A model generated the notes under the pieces. It was not told the origin of the DNA, made no database searches, and was given only the letters and a program-made list of their open reading frames with translations. The position numbers and the translations under genes were made by a program. A DNA stretch of 64,000 bases from Streptomyces regalis (GTDB lineage: Bacteria; Actinomycetota; Actinomycetes; Streptomycetales; Streptomycetaceae), in the NCBI RefSeq assembly GCF_001509475.1, contig NZ_LLZG01000265.1, positions 11,011 to 75,010 on the forward strand, read 5' to 3'. Positions 41,701 through 51,333 of the stretch are shown piece after piece. Positions within the stretch are counted from its first letter, which is position 1, and each line of letters starts with the position of its first letter.

Positions 41701-43146
41701 ATGACCACCTTCGTGGACCGCGTCGAACTGCATGTCGCCGCGGGTAACGGAGGCCACGGCTGTGCCTCCGTCCACCGTGAGAAGTTCAAGCCGCTCGGCG
41801 GGCCCGACGGCGGCAACGGCGGGCGCGGTGGGGACGTGATCCTCACCGTCGACCAGTCGGTCACCACGCTGCTCGACTACCACCACTCCCCGCACCGCAA
41901 GGCCACCAACGGCAAGCCGGGCGAGGGCGGCAACCGGTCGGGGAAGGACGGGCAGGACCTGGTCCTTCCCGTGCCGGACGGCACCGTCGTCCTCGACAAG
42001 GCCGGCAATGTCCTCGCCGACCTGGTCGGGCACGGCACGTCGTACGTCGCCGCGCAGGGCGGCCGGGGCGGGCTCGGCAACGCCGCGCTGGCGTCGGCGC
42101 GGCGCAAGGCGCCGGGGTTCGCGTTGCTCGGTGAGCCGGGGGATCTGCAGGACATCGTCCTGGAGCTCAAGACGGTCGCCGACGTGGCGCTGGTCGGGTA
42201 CCCGAGCGCCGGCAAGTCCTCGCTGATCTCCGTGCTGAGCGCCGCCAAGCCGAAGATCGCGGACTACCCCTTCACGACCCTCGTGCCCAACCTCGGTGTG
42301 GTGACCGCCGGTTCGACCGTGTACACCATCGCCGACGTCCCGGGGCTCATCCCGGGCGCCAGCCAGGGCAAGGGCCTGGGCCTGGAGTTCCTGCGGCACG
42401 TCGAGCGGTGCAGTGTGCTCGTGCACGTCCTGGACACCGCGACGCTGGAGTCCGACCGCGACCCCGTCTCCGACCTGGACATCATCGAGGCGGAGCTGCG
42501 GGAGTACGGCGGGCTGGACAACCGGCCGCGGATCGTCGTCCTGAACAAGATCGACGTACCGGACGGCAAGGACCTCGCCGAGATGGTGCGGCCGGATCTT
42601 CAGGCCCGTGGGTACCGGGTCTTCGAGGCGTCCGCCGTCGCGCACATCGGGCTGAAGGAGCTGTCGTTCGCGCTGGCCGACCTGGTCGGCAAGGCGCGGG
42701 CCGCGAAGCCGAAGGAAGAGGCGACGCGGATCGTGATCCGGCCCAAGGCCGTCGACGACGCGGGCTTCACCGTGACGCGCGAGGAGGCCGGCGGCGAGCT
42801 GCTGTTCCGGGTGCGCGGCGAGAAGCCCGAGCGCTGGGTGCGGCAGACCGACTTCAGCAACGACGAGGCGGTCGGCTACCTCGCCGACCGGCTCAACCGG
42901 CTCGGGGTCGAGGAGGAGCTGATGAAGGCGGGGGCCCGCTCCGGTGATGGCGTCGCCATCGGGCCCGAGGAGAACGCCGTCGTCTTCGACTGGGAGCCGA
43001 CGCTGGTGGCGGGGGCGGAGATGCTGGGTCGCCGGGGTGAGGACCACCGGTTCGAGGCGCCGCGGCCCGCCGCGCAGCGCAGGCGGGACAAGCAGGCCGA
43101 ACGGGACGACGCGGAGCAGGAGTTCGACGACTTCGAGCCGTTCTAG
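41701..43146 (+). CDS. obg: GTPase Obg
   Basis: 481 residues. The N-terminal glycine-rich Obg fold ([20 protein letters not shown]; residues 1-158) is followed by the G domain with G1 [10 protein letters not shown] (about 165), [17 protein letters not shown] and NKID. A C-terminal OCT domain (about 345-425) and a charged tail complete it. Involved in late 50S assembly and, in Streptomyces, in the onset of aerial growth. ATG 41701 has TGGAGG about 10 nt upstream. Confidence 0.97.
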   Translation: MTTFVDRVELHVAAGNGGHGCASVHREKFKPLGGPDGGNGGRGGDVILTVDQSVTTLLDYHHSPHRKATNGKPGEGGNRSGKDGQDLVLPVPDGTVVLDKAGNVLADLVGHGTSYVAAQGGRGGLGNAALASARRKAPGFALLGEPGDLQDIVLELKTVADVALVGYPSAGKSSLISVLSAAKPKIADYPFTTLVPNLGVVTAGSTVYTIADVPGLIPGASQGKGLGLEFLRHVERCSVLVHVLDTATLESDRDPVSDLDIIEAELREYGGLDNRPRIVVLNKIDVPDGKDLAEMVRPDLQARGYRVFEASAVAHIGLKELSFALADLVGKARAAKPKEEATRIVIRPKAVDDAGFTVTREEAGGELLFRVRGEKPERWVRQTDFSNDEAVGYLADRLNRLGVEEELMKAGARSGDGVAIGPEENAVVFDWEPTLVAGAEMLGRRGEDHRFEAPRPAAQRRRDKQAERDDAEQEFDDFEPF

Positions 43147-43297
43147 AGCGTCCTTCGCGAAGGCGCGTTAACGGCGGGGAAAGCCGGGGCGTACGGCAGG
43201 GCAACCTACCGTCGACCCGGTGAGTCGTACTGGGCGGTGCGGACGGGGATCTTGGGCCTCTCCGCCGTCAACTGCCCGTGCGACAACCGGAGTAGAC

Positions 43298-44845
43298 GTG
43301 CCCTTGCCTGCCTCGCACAGAACACGGCGCGCCGATGGGGGTCCCCTCGCTCGAGCGAAGTCGAGCGTGGGGGCGATCGCGGTCGCCCTGCTCTCCGCCG
43401 TCTGCGGTGCTCTGCCCGCGGCCCAGGCCCAGGCCCAGGAGCAGGAGCAGGAGCAGGAGCAGCCGCAGTCGGGCGCGGCGGCGGGTGTGCGGCAGGACTT
43501 CAACGGCGACGGCTACGACGATCTCGCCACGGGCTCCCCGTTCGCCACGGTCGGCGGGAAGAAGGCGGCCGGTTACGCCGCCGTCGTGTACGGCTCGGCG
43601 CACGGGCTGGACCTCGCGAGCAAGAAGGTCATCACGCAGGCGTCATCGGGGATTCCCGGTACGCCCGAGGCGGACGACCGCTTCGGCGGCCCGCTCATCA
43701 CCGGCGACCTGGACGGCGACGGCTACACCGACCTGGTGGTGCCCGCGACCGGCGAGGAATGGACCTGGGGCGGCCAGACGCGTACGGGCAGTCAGACCGT
43801 GCTGTGGGGTTCCGCCGCGGGCCTGACCGGCGGAACGATCCTGCAACCGGAGCGCGCCTTCGCCTCCCACTACAGCATTCCGGGCGACTACGACGGCGAC
43901 GGCCACACCGACCTCGCCCTGCCCGGGGGCGTGCGGTTCGGCCCCTTCACCCGGGAGGGCCTGCCCGCCCGGACCCAGGCCGGCTCCGTCCACGCATACG
44001 ACGACTCGCTGCTGGACATGGCGGCCGGGGACGTCGACGGTGACGGCCTCACCGATCTCGTCTCGCTGACCATGCCGGCCGACTGGGAGCCGGGCGACCA
44101 GAGCTCGGGCCACAGCCTCAACTACCTCCACGCCACGCGGAACGGCTTCGAACCGCTCACCGTGCTGCGGGACGGCCAGGGCCACAAGATCGAGGGCGGC
44201 GAGGACATCGAACTCGGCGACGTGAACGGCGACGGCCGTGACGACCTCGTCTTCGGTCGGCCCCGCCCGGCCAACAGCAACGAGGAGCCGAGCGACCCGA
44301 GCCAGTACGGCTCCCGGATCGGCGTCGTCCTGGGCACCGCGCAGGGCCTGCCGTCCGGGGATCCGCGCATGATCCACCAGGACACTCCCGGTGTACCGGG
44401 CGTCGGCGAGGCGGGCGACCTCTTCGGCGCGTCCGTCGAGGTGGGCGACGTGAACGGCGACGGCTACGCCGACATCGTGGCCGGCAACCCCTACGAGGAC
44501 TTCGCCGGAGTGGACGACGCGGGCACGGTCGCCGTGATCCCGGGCGGGGCGTCCGGCCCGACCGGCGCCGGTTCGAAGGTGTTCAGCCAGAACACGACCG
44601 GTGTCCCCGGCACCGCCGAGCGCCGTGACTACTTCAGCGAGGCCGTCACCCTGCTCGACGCCGACGGCGACGGGCGTGCCGACCTCGTCGTCGGCGCCCC
44701 CGGCGAGAACACGAACGCCGGCTCGGTGTGGGCGTTCCGCTCCACCGCCTTTGGGGTCACCGCCACGGGATCGCTCGCCTTCGGTGCCAAGGCCCTCGGC
44801 ACGACCCCGGACGGTGCCCGACTGGGGGCCGAGTTCCCGCACTGA
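43298..44845 (+). CDS. Secreted FG-GAP repeat protein A
   Basis: 515 residues. A signal peptide (GAIAVALLSAVCGALPAAQA) is followed by a Gln/Glu tract (AQAQAQEQEQEQEQPQ) and seven FG-GAP/integrin-alpha-like blades. Each blade has a Ca-binding loop of the form DxNGDGxxDL (DFNGDGYDDL, DLDGDGYTDL, DYDGDGHTDL, DVDGDGLTDL, DVNGDGRDDL, DVNGDGYADI, DADGDGRADL). Probably a Ca-dependent extracellular propeller; ligand unknown. GTG 43298 has GGAG 5 nt upstream; GTG 43220 would add 26 residues before the signal sequence. It is a tandem paralogue of the next gene. Confidence 0.88.
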   Translation: MPLPASHRTRRADGGPLARAKSSVGAIAVALLSAVCGALPAAQAQAQEQEQEQEQPQSGAAAGVRQDFNGDGYDDLATGSPFATVGGKKAAGYAAVVYGSAHGLDLASKKVITQASSGIPGTPEADDRFGGPLITGDLDGDGYTDLVVPATGEEWTWGGQTRTGSQTVLWGSAAGLTGGTILQPERAFASHYSIPGDYDGDGHTDLALPGGVRFGPFTREGLPARTQAGSVHAYDDSLLDMAAGDVDGDGLTDLVSLTMPADWEPGDQSSGHSLNYLHATRNGFEPLTVLRDGQGHKIEGGEDIELGDVNGDGRDDLVFGRPRPANSNEEPSDPSQYGSRIGVVLGTAQGLPSGDPRMIHQDTPGVPGVGEAGDLFGASVEVGDVNGDGYADIVAGNPYEDFAGVDDAGTVAVIPGGASGPTGAGSKVFSQNTTGVPGTAERRDYFSEAVTLLDADGDGRADLVVGAPGENTNAGSVWAFRSTAFGVTATGSLAFGAKALGTTPDGARLGAEFPH

Positions 44846-44846
44846 C

Positions 44847-44933
44847 ACCGCGAGCGGCTCCTTCTCGTCCGGCGCGACCACCATGGGCCTGCCCGCGACC
44901 GACGCCAACTTCGGGGCCGCACTGGCCGACTGA
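44847..44933 (+). pseudogene. 3' remnant of a third FG-GAP paralogue
   Basis: Out of frame with the gene before it, 28 codons ending in TGA read TASGSFSSGATTMGLPATDA and NFGAALAD. They align with the C-terminus of the downstream paralogue (ATGSFTFGAGTLGTVAANAK, LGSSFNY). It begins directly after the upstream stop, marking a deletion or unequal exchange between tandem copies. Confidence 0.75.
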
Positions 44934-44977
44934 CATCCCCCCACGGACATCCCCCCACGAAACGACAGGAGACCACC

Positions 44978-46459
44978 ATGAACAGGCGCAGGACAACGTG
45001 GCGTACGGGCCTCGCCGTCGTCCTTGCGGTGACCGGGGTCGCCGCCCTGCCCGCCGCCCAGGCGGCCGGGGAGACCCCGTCGGTCACCATGAAGCTCCAG
45101 GACGACTTCAACGGCGACGGCTACTCGGACGTCGCGATCGCGGCGCCCGAGGCGACCGTCGACGGTAAGACCAAGGCCGGGTACGTCGCCGTGCTGTACG
45201 GGTCGGCGAACGGGCTCCAGACCTCGTCCAAGCAGGTCATCAGCCAGAACACGACCGGCGTCACCGACTCCGCCGAGAGCGGCGACCTGTTCGGCAGCGC
45301 GGTGAGCAGCGCCGATCTCGACCAGGACGGGTACGCGGACCTGATCGTCGGCGTCACCGGCGAGGACTCGGTCGAAGGGGGCGCCGAGACCGGACTCGTG
45401 CAGGTCGTCTGGGGTGGCGCGAACGGGCTGTCGGGCGGGGCGCCGCTGGCGTACGGGCACCACACCTACGACCGGCTCAGCGCCCGCGGCGAGCTCACGG
45501 TCGGTGACGTGAACGGCGACGGGGCGACGGACCTGGTCGTCGTGGAGAGCCTCACCCGACTGCGGGTCGTCAAGGGCCCCTTCGGGCGGGACGGTGCCAC
45601 GAACGGCGGGGAACAGACCGTCCGTGACGACTCCGACCCCCGCTTCCTCGACCTGGCAACCGGTGACGTGAACGGCGACGGCATCGACGACGTCGTCGGA
45701 ACCATGCACGACGGCGACGAGGGCGACGCCCGCCGCATCACCTACTGGCAGGGCACGCCGGACGGGCTCGGGGAGAAGACCGTGCTCCTCGACAGCAGGG
45801 GTTGGCGAGTACAGGGCGGCGAGTCCCTCGACCTCGGCGACGTGAACGGGGACGGCTACGACGACATCGTGGTCGGCCGCTACGACGGCGCCGACAGCGA
45901 CGTGTCGACCCCGATCCCCAAGGGCGGCCGGGTCGCCTTCGTGCCGGGCTCCGCGAACGGGCCGGTGGGTACCGAGGCGATGTACGTGAACCAGGACAGT
46001 GCCGGTGTTCCGGGCGCCGCCGAGCAGTACGACCGCTTCGGCGCGGACGTGTCCGTCGCGGACGTCAACGGCGACGGCTACGAAGACGTCGCGGCCGGCG
46101 TGCCCTTCGAGGACTTCAACGGGCTGACCAACGCAGGCGGCGTCGTCGTCCTGCGCGGCAGCGCCGCCGGTCTGACCGGCACCGGCGCCACCGGGTTCAA
46201 CCAGGACACCATCGGCGTGCCGGGCGCAGCGGAGAGCTACGACGTCTTCGGCGCCGCCACCCACCTCGTCGACGCCAACCACGACGGCCGCGCCGAACTC
46301 GTCGTCGGTGCACCGGGGGAGAACACGAACGCCGGGTCGGTGTGGGTGTTCAAGTCCACGTCGTCCGGGGTCACCGCGACCGGCTCCTTCACGTTCGGCG
46401 CCGGGACCCTCGGCACGGTCGCCGCGAACGCGAAGCTCGGGTCGAGCTTCAACTACTGA
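44978..46459 (+). CDS. Secreted FG-GAP repeat protein B
   Basis: 493 residues: a signal peptide (basic MNRRRTTWR, hydrophobic TGLAVVLAVTGVAALPAAQA) and seven propeller blades with DxNGDG loops (DFNGDGYSDV, DLDQDGYADL, DVNGDGATDL, DVNGDGIDDV, DVNGDGYDDI, DVNGDGYEDV, DANHDGRAEL). The last blade ends VVGAPGENTNAGSVWVF, almost identical to protein A. ATG with AGGAG about 8 nt upstream. A strong terminator follows. Extracellular, function unknown. Confidence 0.9.
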   Translation: MNRRRTTWRTGLAVVLAVTGVAALPAAQAAGETPSVTMKLQDDFNGDGYSDVAIAAPEATVDGKTKAGYVAVLYGSANGLQTSSKQVISQNTTGVTDSAESGDLFGSAVSSADLDQDGYADLIVGVTGEDSVEGGAETGLVQVVWGGANGLSGGAPLAYGHHTYDRLSARGELTVGDVNGDGATDLVVVESLTRLRVVKGPFGRDGATNGGEQTVRDDSDPRFLDLATGDVNGDGIDDVVGTMHDGDEGDARRITYWQGTPDGLGEKTVLLDSRGWRVQGGESLDLGDVNGDGYDDIVVGRYDGADSDVSTPIPKGGRVAFVPGSANGPVGTEAMYVNQDSAGVPGAAEQYDRFGADVSVADVNGDGYEDVAAGVPFEDFNGLTNAGGVVVLRGSAAGLTGTGATGFNQDTIGVPGAAESYDVFGAATHLVDANHDGRAELVVGAPGENTNAGSVWVFKSTSSGVTATGSFTFGAGTLGTVAANAKLGSSFNY

Positions 46460-46481
46460 TCAGTTACTGATCAGACATCAG

Positions 46482-46525
46482 ACCCGTTGTGGCAAGGGCA
46501 CGTTCCCGTGCCGCAACGGGTTTTC
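46482..46525 (+). terminator. Terminator after FG-GAP protein B
   Basis: ACCCGTTGTGGCA (46482-46494) pairs with TGCCGCAACGGGT (46509-46521) with one wobble, followed by TTTTC, 22 nt after the stop. Confidence 0.9.
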
Positions 46526-46637
46526 TGTTGTCTCCCTGTTTGTCATGCACGCGAAGTATGCCGTTCAACGGGTGGTCCGCCCAGAAGCGTGAGCATCCGA
46601 AGTGTCCAAGAGGCCCGCGAGACAGGGGAGTTCGTCG

Positions 46638-48197
46638 ATGACCGGTGTTATCGGATCCGTATCGCCCGACCGACGTCGCTTTCTGACCGCCGGAGCCGCC
46701 GTGCTCGGCGCCGCGGCCTCCGCCCAGCTGTGGCTGCCGACCGCCGCCCGGGCCGCCGAAACGCCGCTGCCCGACGGCGTGTTCAGCCTCGGCGTGGCCT
46801 CCGGTGACCCGCTGCCCGACGGCATCGTGCTGTGGACGAGGCTCGCCCCGGACCCGCTGAACGGCGGCGGGATGCCCGACGCCACCGTCTCGGTCGAGTG
46901 GGAGATCTCGGAGGACGAGCGGTTCAGAAAGCCGGTGCGCCGCGGCGTCGCCCAGGCCCGGCCCGAGCTGGGGCACAGCGTGCACGTAGATGTACGGAAG
47001 CTGCGCCCGGGCCGTACGTACTGGTACCGCTTCCGTGCCGGCGGCCGGCTCTCGCCCATCGGCCGCACCCGCACCGCGCCCCACCCGTACAGCTCCGGCG
47101 GCCATCTGCGCATGGCGCTGGCCTCCTGCCAGAACTGGCAGCACGGCTACTTCACGCCGTACGCCGACATGCTGGCCCAGGCCCCCGACTTCGTCCTGTT
47201 CGTCGGCGACTACATCTACGAGTCCAGGCCGTCGGCAACGGCCCTGCGCAAGCACGAGGGCACCGACGAGCCGTACACCCTGGTCCAGTACCGCAACCGG
47301 TACGCCCAGTACCGCACCGACCCGGACCTCGCCGCGATGCACGCGAACGCGCCCTGGGTGGTCACCTTCGACGACCACGAGGTCGACAACGACTTCGCCG
47401 GCGAGATACCGCAGGACCCGGGCAAGCAGCCGCACGACGCCTTCGTGGCCCGCCTCACCGCGGCCTACCAGGCCTTCTACGAGCACATGCCGGTCCGGGC
47501 GAGCGCCATCCCGAACGGCCCGCACATCCAGATGTACCGCCGCCTGGAGTTCGGCCGCCTGGCCCGGCTCAGTGTGCTGGACACCCGGCAGTACCGCAGC
47601 GACCAGGCCACCAGCCAGGAAGGCGCCCAGGACCCCTCGCTCACCATGCTCGGCGCCGAGCAGAAGCAGTGGCTGCTCGACGGACTGCACCACTCGCCGG
47701 CCCGCTGGAACCTGATCGGCTCGCAGATCATGATGGCCGAGACCGATCTCCAGGTCGGCGAGGGCAAGCTCTGGTACTACGACGCCTGGGACGGCTACCA
47801 GGCCGAACGCAACGCCCTGATGCAGGAGCTGAAGCAGGTCCGCAACCCGGTCGTCTTCACCGGCGACCGCCACCTCACGATGATCAGCGACCTCAAGGAG
47901 GACTACGCCGACCCGGACTCCGACGTCGTCGGCGCCGAGTTCGTGGGGACGTCCATCTCCGCCAACGGCGACCAGGACCAGGCCGCCTTCCACCGGGAGT
48001 GGGACCCGCGCCTGCCGGACAACCCGCACTGGAAGCTGCTCGACGCCCACCGCGGCTACCACCTCTTCGACATCCGCCGCGACGGCATCGACGCGCAGGT
48101 GAGGATCGTGGACACGGTGCGCCAGCAGACGGCCACCCCCAGCACGCTGGCGCAGCTGCGGGTCGAGGCGGGGCGGCCGGGCGTCGAGGTCGTGTAA
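46638..48197 (+). CDS. Tat-exported PhoD-family phosphatase
   Basis: 519 residues. The Tat signal SPDRRRFLTAGAAVLGAAAS leads to an N-terminal beta domain (about 55-145) and the metallophosphatase domain with GDYIYE, FDDHEVDNDF and TGDRHLTMI ligating Ca/Fe. Releases phosphate from mono- and diesters, including teichoic acids, outside the cell; PhoD in Streptomyces is usually under PhoP control, though I did not find a clear PHO box. ATG 46638 is fixed by GGGGAG 7 nt upstream; an in-frame ATG 36 nt earlier lacks one. The stop lies inside a 9-nt tandem repeat. Confidence 0.93.
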   Translation: MTGVIGSVSPDRRRFLTAGAAVLGAAASAQLWLPTAARAAETPLPDGVFSLGVASGDPLPDGIVLWTRLAPDPLNGGGMPDATVSVEWEISEDERFRKPVRRGVAQARPELGHSVHVDVRKLRPGRTYWYRFRAGGRLSPIGRTRTAPHPYSSGGHLRMALASCQNWQHGYFTPYADMLAQAPDFVLFVGDYIYESRPSATALRKHEGTDEPYTLVQYRNRYAQYRTDPDLAAMHANAPWVVTFDDHEVDNDFAGEIPQDPGKQPHDAFVARLTAAYQAFYEHMPVRASAIPNGPHIQMYRRLEFGRLARLSVLDTRQYRSDQATSQEGAQDPSLTMLGAEQKQWLLDGLHHSPARWNLIGSQIMMAETDLQVGEGKLWYYDAWDGYQAERNALMQELKQVRNPVVFTGDRHLTMISDLKEDYADPDSDVVGAEFVGTSISANGDQDQAAFHREWDPRLPDNPHWKLLDAHRGYHLFDIRRDGIDAQVRIVDTVRQQTATPSTLAQLRVEAGRPGVEVV

Positions 48198-48247
48198 CTC
48201 CTGTCACTCCGGCAACTCCTGCAACTGCCGCAACTCCCGTAACGCTG
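48194..48247. repeat. Six 9-bp tandem repeats at the PhoD gene end
   Basis: GTAACTCCT, GTCACTCCG, GCAACTCCT, GCAACTGCC, GCAACTCCC, GTAACGCTG without spacing; the TAA stop is in the first unit. In another frame they read VTPVTPATPATAATPVTL, a Pro/Thr linker-like string. Confidence 0.75.
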
Positions 48248-48254
48248 GGAGTGG

Positions 48255-48282
48255 GACCTGGGACTCATCCGTGTCCCAGGTC
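48255..48282 (+). terminator. Terminator after the PhoD gene
   Basis: GACCTGGGAC (48255-48264) / GTCCCAGGTC (48273-48282), a perfect 10-bp stem with an 8-nt loop. Confidence 0.75.
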
Positions 48283-48326
48283 ACTCTCAGCACAGTCTCA
48301 GGAAGTGCTCTTACTGTCCTCTGACC

Positions 48327-49535
48327 ATGGAGACGGACTGTACGAGAGACGAACTCCCGGCCAACGGCAGCATGATCACCCCGCTGCCCACCGGGACCCG
48401 CCTGCTGCACATCGGCCCGCACAAGACGGGCACCACCGCGATCCAGGGCGCGCTGTTCGCGGCGAAGGACGAGATGGCCCGGCACGGCGTCGAGTGGCCG
48501 GCCACCACCCGGCACCCCATGGAAGCGGTCCTCGCCGCCTGCGCCCGCACCGGAATGATGGGGGACACCCCGCCCACCGAGCGGCACTGGGGACGGCTGC
48601 TGGAGCAGGTGCGCGCCACCGGCCGGCGCACCTCGGTGATCAGCAGCGAGTTCTTCGCCGACGCGCCCGACGACGACACCGTGGCACGGATTGTCGAGCA
48701 GCTCGGCGGCGACCGTGTGCACATCCTGGTCACGCTGCGCCCGCTGGCGCGGATCATGCCCTCGCAGTGGCAGCAGTACGTGCAGAACGGCCTGCGCATG
48801 GGCTACGAGGACTGGCTGGAGCACATGCTCAGGAAGCCGCCGTACGACAGGCCCAACCCCAGCTTCTGGCATCGGCACCGGCATGACCGGCTGGTCGAGC
48901 GCTGGGCCCGCGTGGTCGGCCCGGAGCGGGTCACCGTCGTCGTGGTCGACGACCGGGACCGGGAGGGCCTGATGCGCACCTTCGAGGCGCTGCTCGGACT
49001 GCCGGCGCATCTTCTGCGGCCCGTTCCGGACGCGGCGAATCGTTCGCTCACCCTGGCCGAGACCGAAATGCTGCGGAATCTTAATAAGGAATTCCGTGCC
49101 AATGAACTGCCCGAGGAGCTCTATTCACAGCTCGTTCGGAACGGCGCCGTGATGCATATGAAGAACACGTGCACTCCCGGTCCCGGTGACGTGAAGATCT
49201 GCACTCCGCAGTGGGCCGTCGAGGCCGCCGCCGGGATCGGTGCGGAGATGGCGGAGAGTATCGGGAGAACGGGGGTGCGGATCCTCGGCGACATGCGCCT
49301 TTTGTCCGCCGTGCAGCTGTCCGCCGTGCAGAAGCCCGCGACCCGAACCGACATGGAGCCGCGCATCGCCCCCGAGGTCGCGGCTCAGGCGCTGTACGGA
49401 GCCCTCGCCGCCGCGGCCGCCGCGCCCGTACGGCACACCGCGGCCGCCAAGTCGCGTACTGTCCACCAGACGTCGTCGACGGAGCTTGTGCGGGTACTCG
49501 GCCATCGCTGCCTCAAGCGGCTACGGCTTCGGTGA
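48327..49535 (+). CDS. Sulfotransferase-like protein
   Basis: 402 residues. The N-terminal P-loop LLHIGPHKTGTTAIQGALFA matches the PAPS 5'-phosphosulfate-binding loop of sulfotransferases, and SEFFADAP / LVTLRPLARIMPSQW resembles the 3'-phosphate-binding strand and helix. The acceptor is unknown; placement at the head of a wall-glycopolymer cluster suggests a glycan or envelope target. It could instead be a nucleotide-binding protein of the same fold. A -10-like TACTGT is 9 nt before ATG 48327; ATG 48372 is an alternative start. The last 70 residues are Ala/Arg-rich and less conserved. Confidence 0.75.
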   Translation: METDCTRDELPANGSMITPLPTGTRLLHIGPHKTGTTAIQGALFAAKDEMARHGVEWPATTRHPMEAVLAACARTGMMGDTPPTERHWGRLLEQVRATGRRTSVISSEFFADAPDDDTVARIVEQLGGDRVHILVTLRPLARIMPSQWQQYVQNGLRMGYEDWLEHMLRKPPYDRPNPSFWHRHRHDRLVERWARVVGPERVTVVVVDDRDREGLMRTFEALLGLPAHLLRPVPDAANRSLTLAETEMLRNLNKEFRANELPEELYSQLVRNGAVMHMKNTCTPGPGDVKICTPQWAVEAAAGIGAEMAESIGRTGVRILGDMRLLSAVQLSAVQKPATRTDMEPRIAPEVAAQALYGALAAAAAAPVRHTAAAKSRTVHQTSSTELVRVLGHRCLKRLRLR

Positions 49536-49716
49536 ACCTGTGCGGTTACTCACAGCAATTCCCCAGGACGTCCGGAGGGGTGCCCGACAATGACCATGCG
49601 TGCAAGGTGAATGACAGGTTGCGCGCACATATGCAGGCGGGGGCGCTCACCTTGCACTGCGGTAACCCCAAGTGGGACCATTTCGAAGTTCCCAGTCGCC
49701 ACAAGGTAGGTCACCT

Positions 49717-51216
49717 GTGTCCCAGCACATAGCCAAGCCCCGTACCACCGCAGTGATCCTGGCCGGTGGCACCGGTCAGCGGGTGGGTCTGTCGATCCCC
49801 AAGCAGCTGCTGAAGATCGCCGGCAAGGCAGTCATCGAGCACACGCTGACCACCTTCGAGAAGGCCGACTCGATCGACGACATCATCGTGCTGATGGCCC
49901 CGGGCTACGTCCCCGACATCGAAAAGATCGTCGCCAAGGCCGGGTTCACGAAGGTCAAGAAGATCATCGAGGGCGGCTCGACCCGGAACGAGACGACCGA
50001 GCGCGCCATCGACGCCCTCGGCGAGGGCCTGGCCGAGGGCGAGGACCTCAACGTCCTCTTCCACGACGCCGTCCGCCCCCTGCTGTCACAGCGCGTGATC
50101 GACGACTGCGTGGTGGCGCTGGAGCGCTTCCAGGCCGTCGACGTCGCCATCCCGTCCGCGGACACCATCATCGTGACCCGCACGCACGGTGAGGACGGCG
50201 AGTTCATCACCGAGATCCCGGACCGCTCCCGGCTGCGCCGCGGCCAGACGCCGCAGGCGTTCAAGCTGTCCACGATCAAGCGGGCCTACGAGGTCGCCGC
50301 CGGTGACCCCAACTTCCAGGCCACGGACGACTGCTCCGTCGTGCTCAAATACCTGCCGGACGTGCCGATCCACGTCGTCGCGGGTGACGAGTACAACATG
50401 AAGGTCACCCAGCCCGTCGACGTCTTCATCGCCGACAAGCTCTTCCAGCTGGCCTCCACCGCCGCCCCCGAGCAGGTCAGCGAGGAGGCCTACCGCCAGC
50501 TGCTCACCGGCAAGACCATCGTCGTCTTCGGCGGCTCCTACGGCATCGGCAAGGACATCGCCGAACTCGCCGAGTCCTACGGCTCCAAGGTGTACGCGCT
50601 CGGCCGCTCCACCACCGGCACCCACGTGGAGAACCCGGAGGAGGTCGACGACGCGCTGTCCAAGGCGTACGCCGAGACCGGGCGCATCGACTACGTCGTC
50701 AACACCGCCGGTGTGCTGCGCATCGGCAAGCTCGCCGAGACCGACAACGCCACCATCGAGGAGGCGCTGAAGGTCAACTACCTCGCCCCGGTGCAGATCG
50801 CGCGCTCCTCGTACAAGTACCTGTCCGAGACCAAGGGCCAGTTGCTGCTGTACACCTCCAGCAGCTACACCCGCGGTCGCGCCGAGTACAGCCTCTACTC
50901 CTCGACCAAGGCCGCCATGGTGAACCTCACCCAGGCCCTGTCCGACGAGTGGGCCGGCGACGGCATCCGCGTCAACTGCATCAACCCGGAGCGCACCGCG
51001 ACCCCGATGCGCACCAAGGCCTTCGGGCAGGAGCCCGCGGGCAGCCTGCTCTCCTCCGAGGCCGTGGCCCGCACCTCGCTCGACGTGCTGCTGTCCGAGC
51101 TGACCGGCCATGTCATCGACGTCCGCCAGCAGGACCCGACGGCGCCCGCCGGAAAGGCGTCCGGCTTCGAGCAGGCGCTGGCCAGTGTTCTGGACCGCCA
51201 GGACGGCGTGGCATAA
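49717..51216 (+). CDS. Bifunctional cytidylyltransferase / SDR (CDP-ribitol synthase-like)
   Basis: 499 residues. Residues 1-235 are an IspD/TarI-type cytidylyltransferase (VILAGGTGQRVGLSIPKQLL, FHDAVRPL, ATDDCSV). Residues about 255-495 are a short-chain dehydrogenase (VVFGGSYGIGKDIAELAESYG, YSLYSSTKAAM with the YxxxK pair). This is the layout of Haemophilus Bcs1, which reduces ribulose-5-phosphate and makes CDP-ribitol. A precursor supply role for a ribitol-phosphate-type wall polymer is the best inference. GTG 49717 follows AGGTAGG. Confidence 0.88.
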   Translation: MSQHIAKPRTTAVILAGGTGQRVGLSIPKQLLKIAGKAVIEHTLTTFEKADSIDDIIVLMAPGYVPDIEKIVAKAGFTKVKKIIEGGSTRNETTERAIDALGEGLAEGEDLNVLFHDAVRPLLSQRVIDDCVVALERFQAVDVAIPSADTIIVTRTHGEDGEFITEIPDRSRLRRGQTPQAFKLSTIKRAYEVAAGDPNFQATDDCSVVLKYLPDVPIHVVAGDEYNMKVTQPVDVFIADKLFQLASTAAPEQVSEEAYRQLLTGKTIVVFGGSYGIGKDIAELAESYGSKVYALGRSTTGTHVENPEEVDDALSKAYAETGRIDYVVNTAGVLRIGKLAETDNATIEEALKVNYLAPVQIARSSYKYLSETKGQLLLYTSSSYTRGRAEYSLYSSTKAAMVNLTQALSDEWAGDGIRVNCINPERTATPMRTKAFGQEPAGSLLSSEAVARTSLDVLLSELTGHVIDVRQQDPTAPAGKASGFEQALASVLDRQDGVA

Positions 51217-51242
51217 TCAACAGTCAATAGCCTTATGGAATT

Positions 51243-51287
51243 CAGGCCTCTGCGATTCTTCGTTCACGAAGAATTCACAGGGGCCTG
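51243..51287 (+). terminator. Long hairpin between the CDP-ribitol and polymerase genes
   Basis: CAGGCC...ATTCTTCG / CGAAGAAT...GGCCTG: an 8-bp apical stem with a 4-nt TTCA loop and a 6-bp basal stem, with a paired but imperfect middle. It is 27 nt past the stop and 47 nt before the next gene, so it is a terminator or attenuator. Confidence 0.7.
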
Positions 51288-51333
51288 AGTCCTTAGCCCC
51301 TCAGACCGGCCCCTCTCCCTGAGCAGGTTCTCC

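Noticed and set aside
48194..48247. CRISPR-like array
   Set aside because: Nine-base contiguous units with no spacers; simple tandem repeat. The 13-bp array at 6855 is rejected as CRISPR for the same reason.
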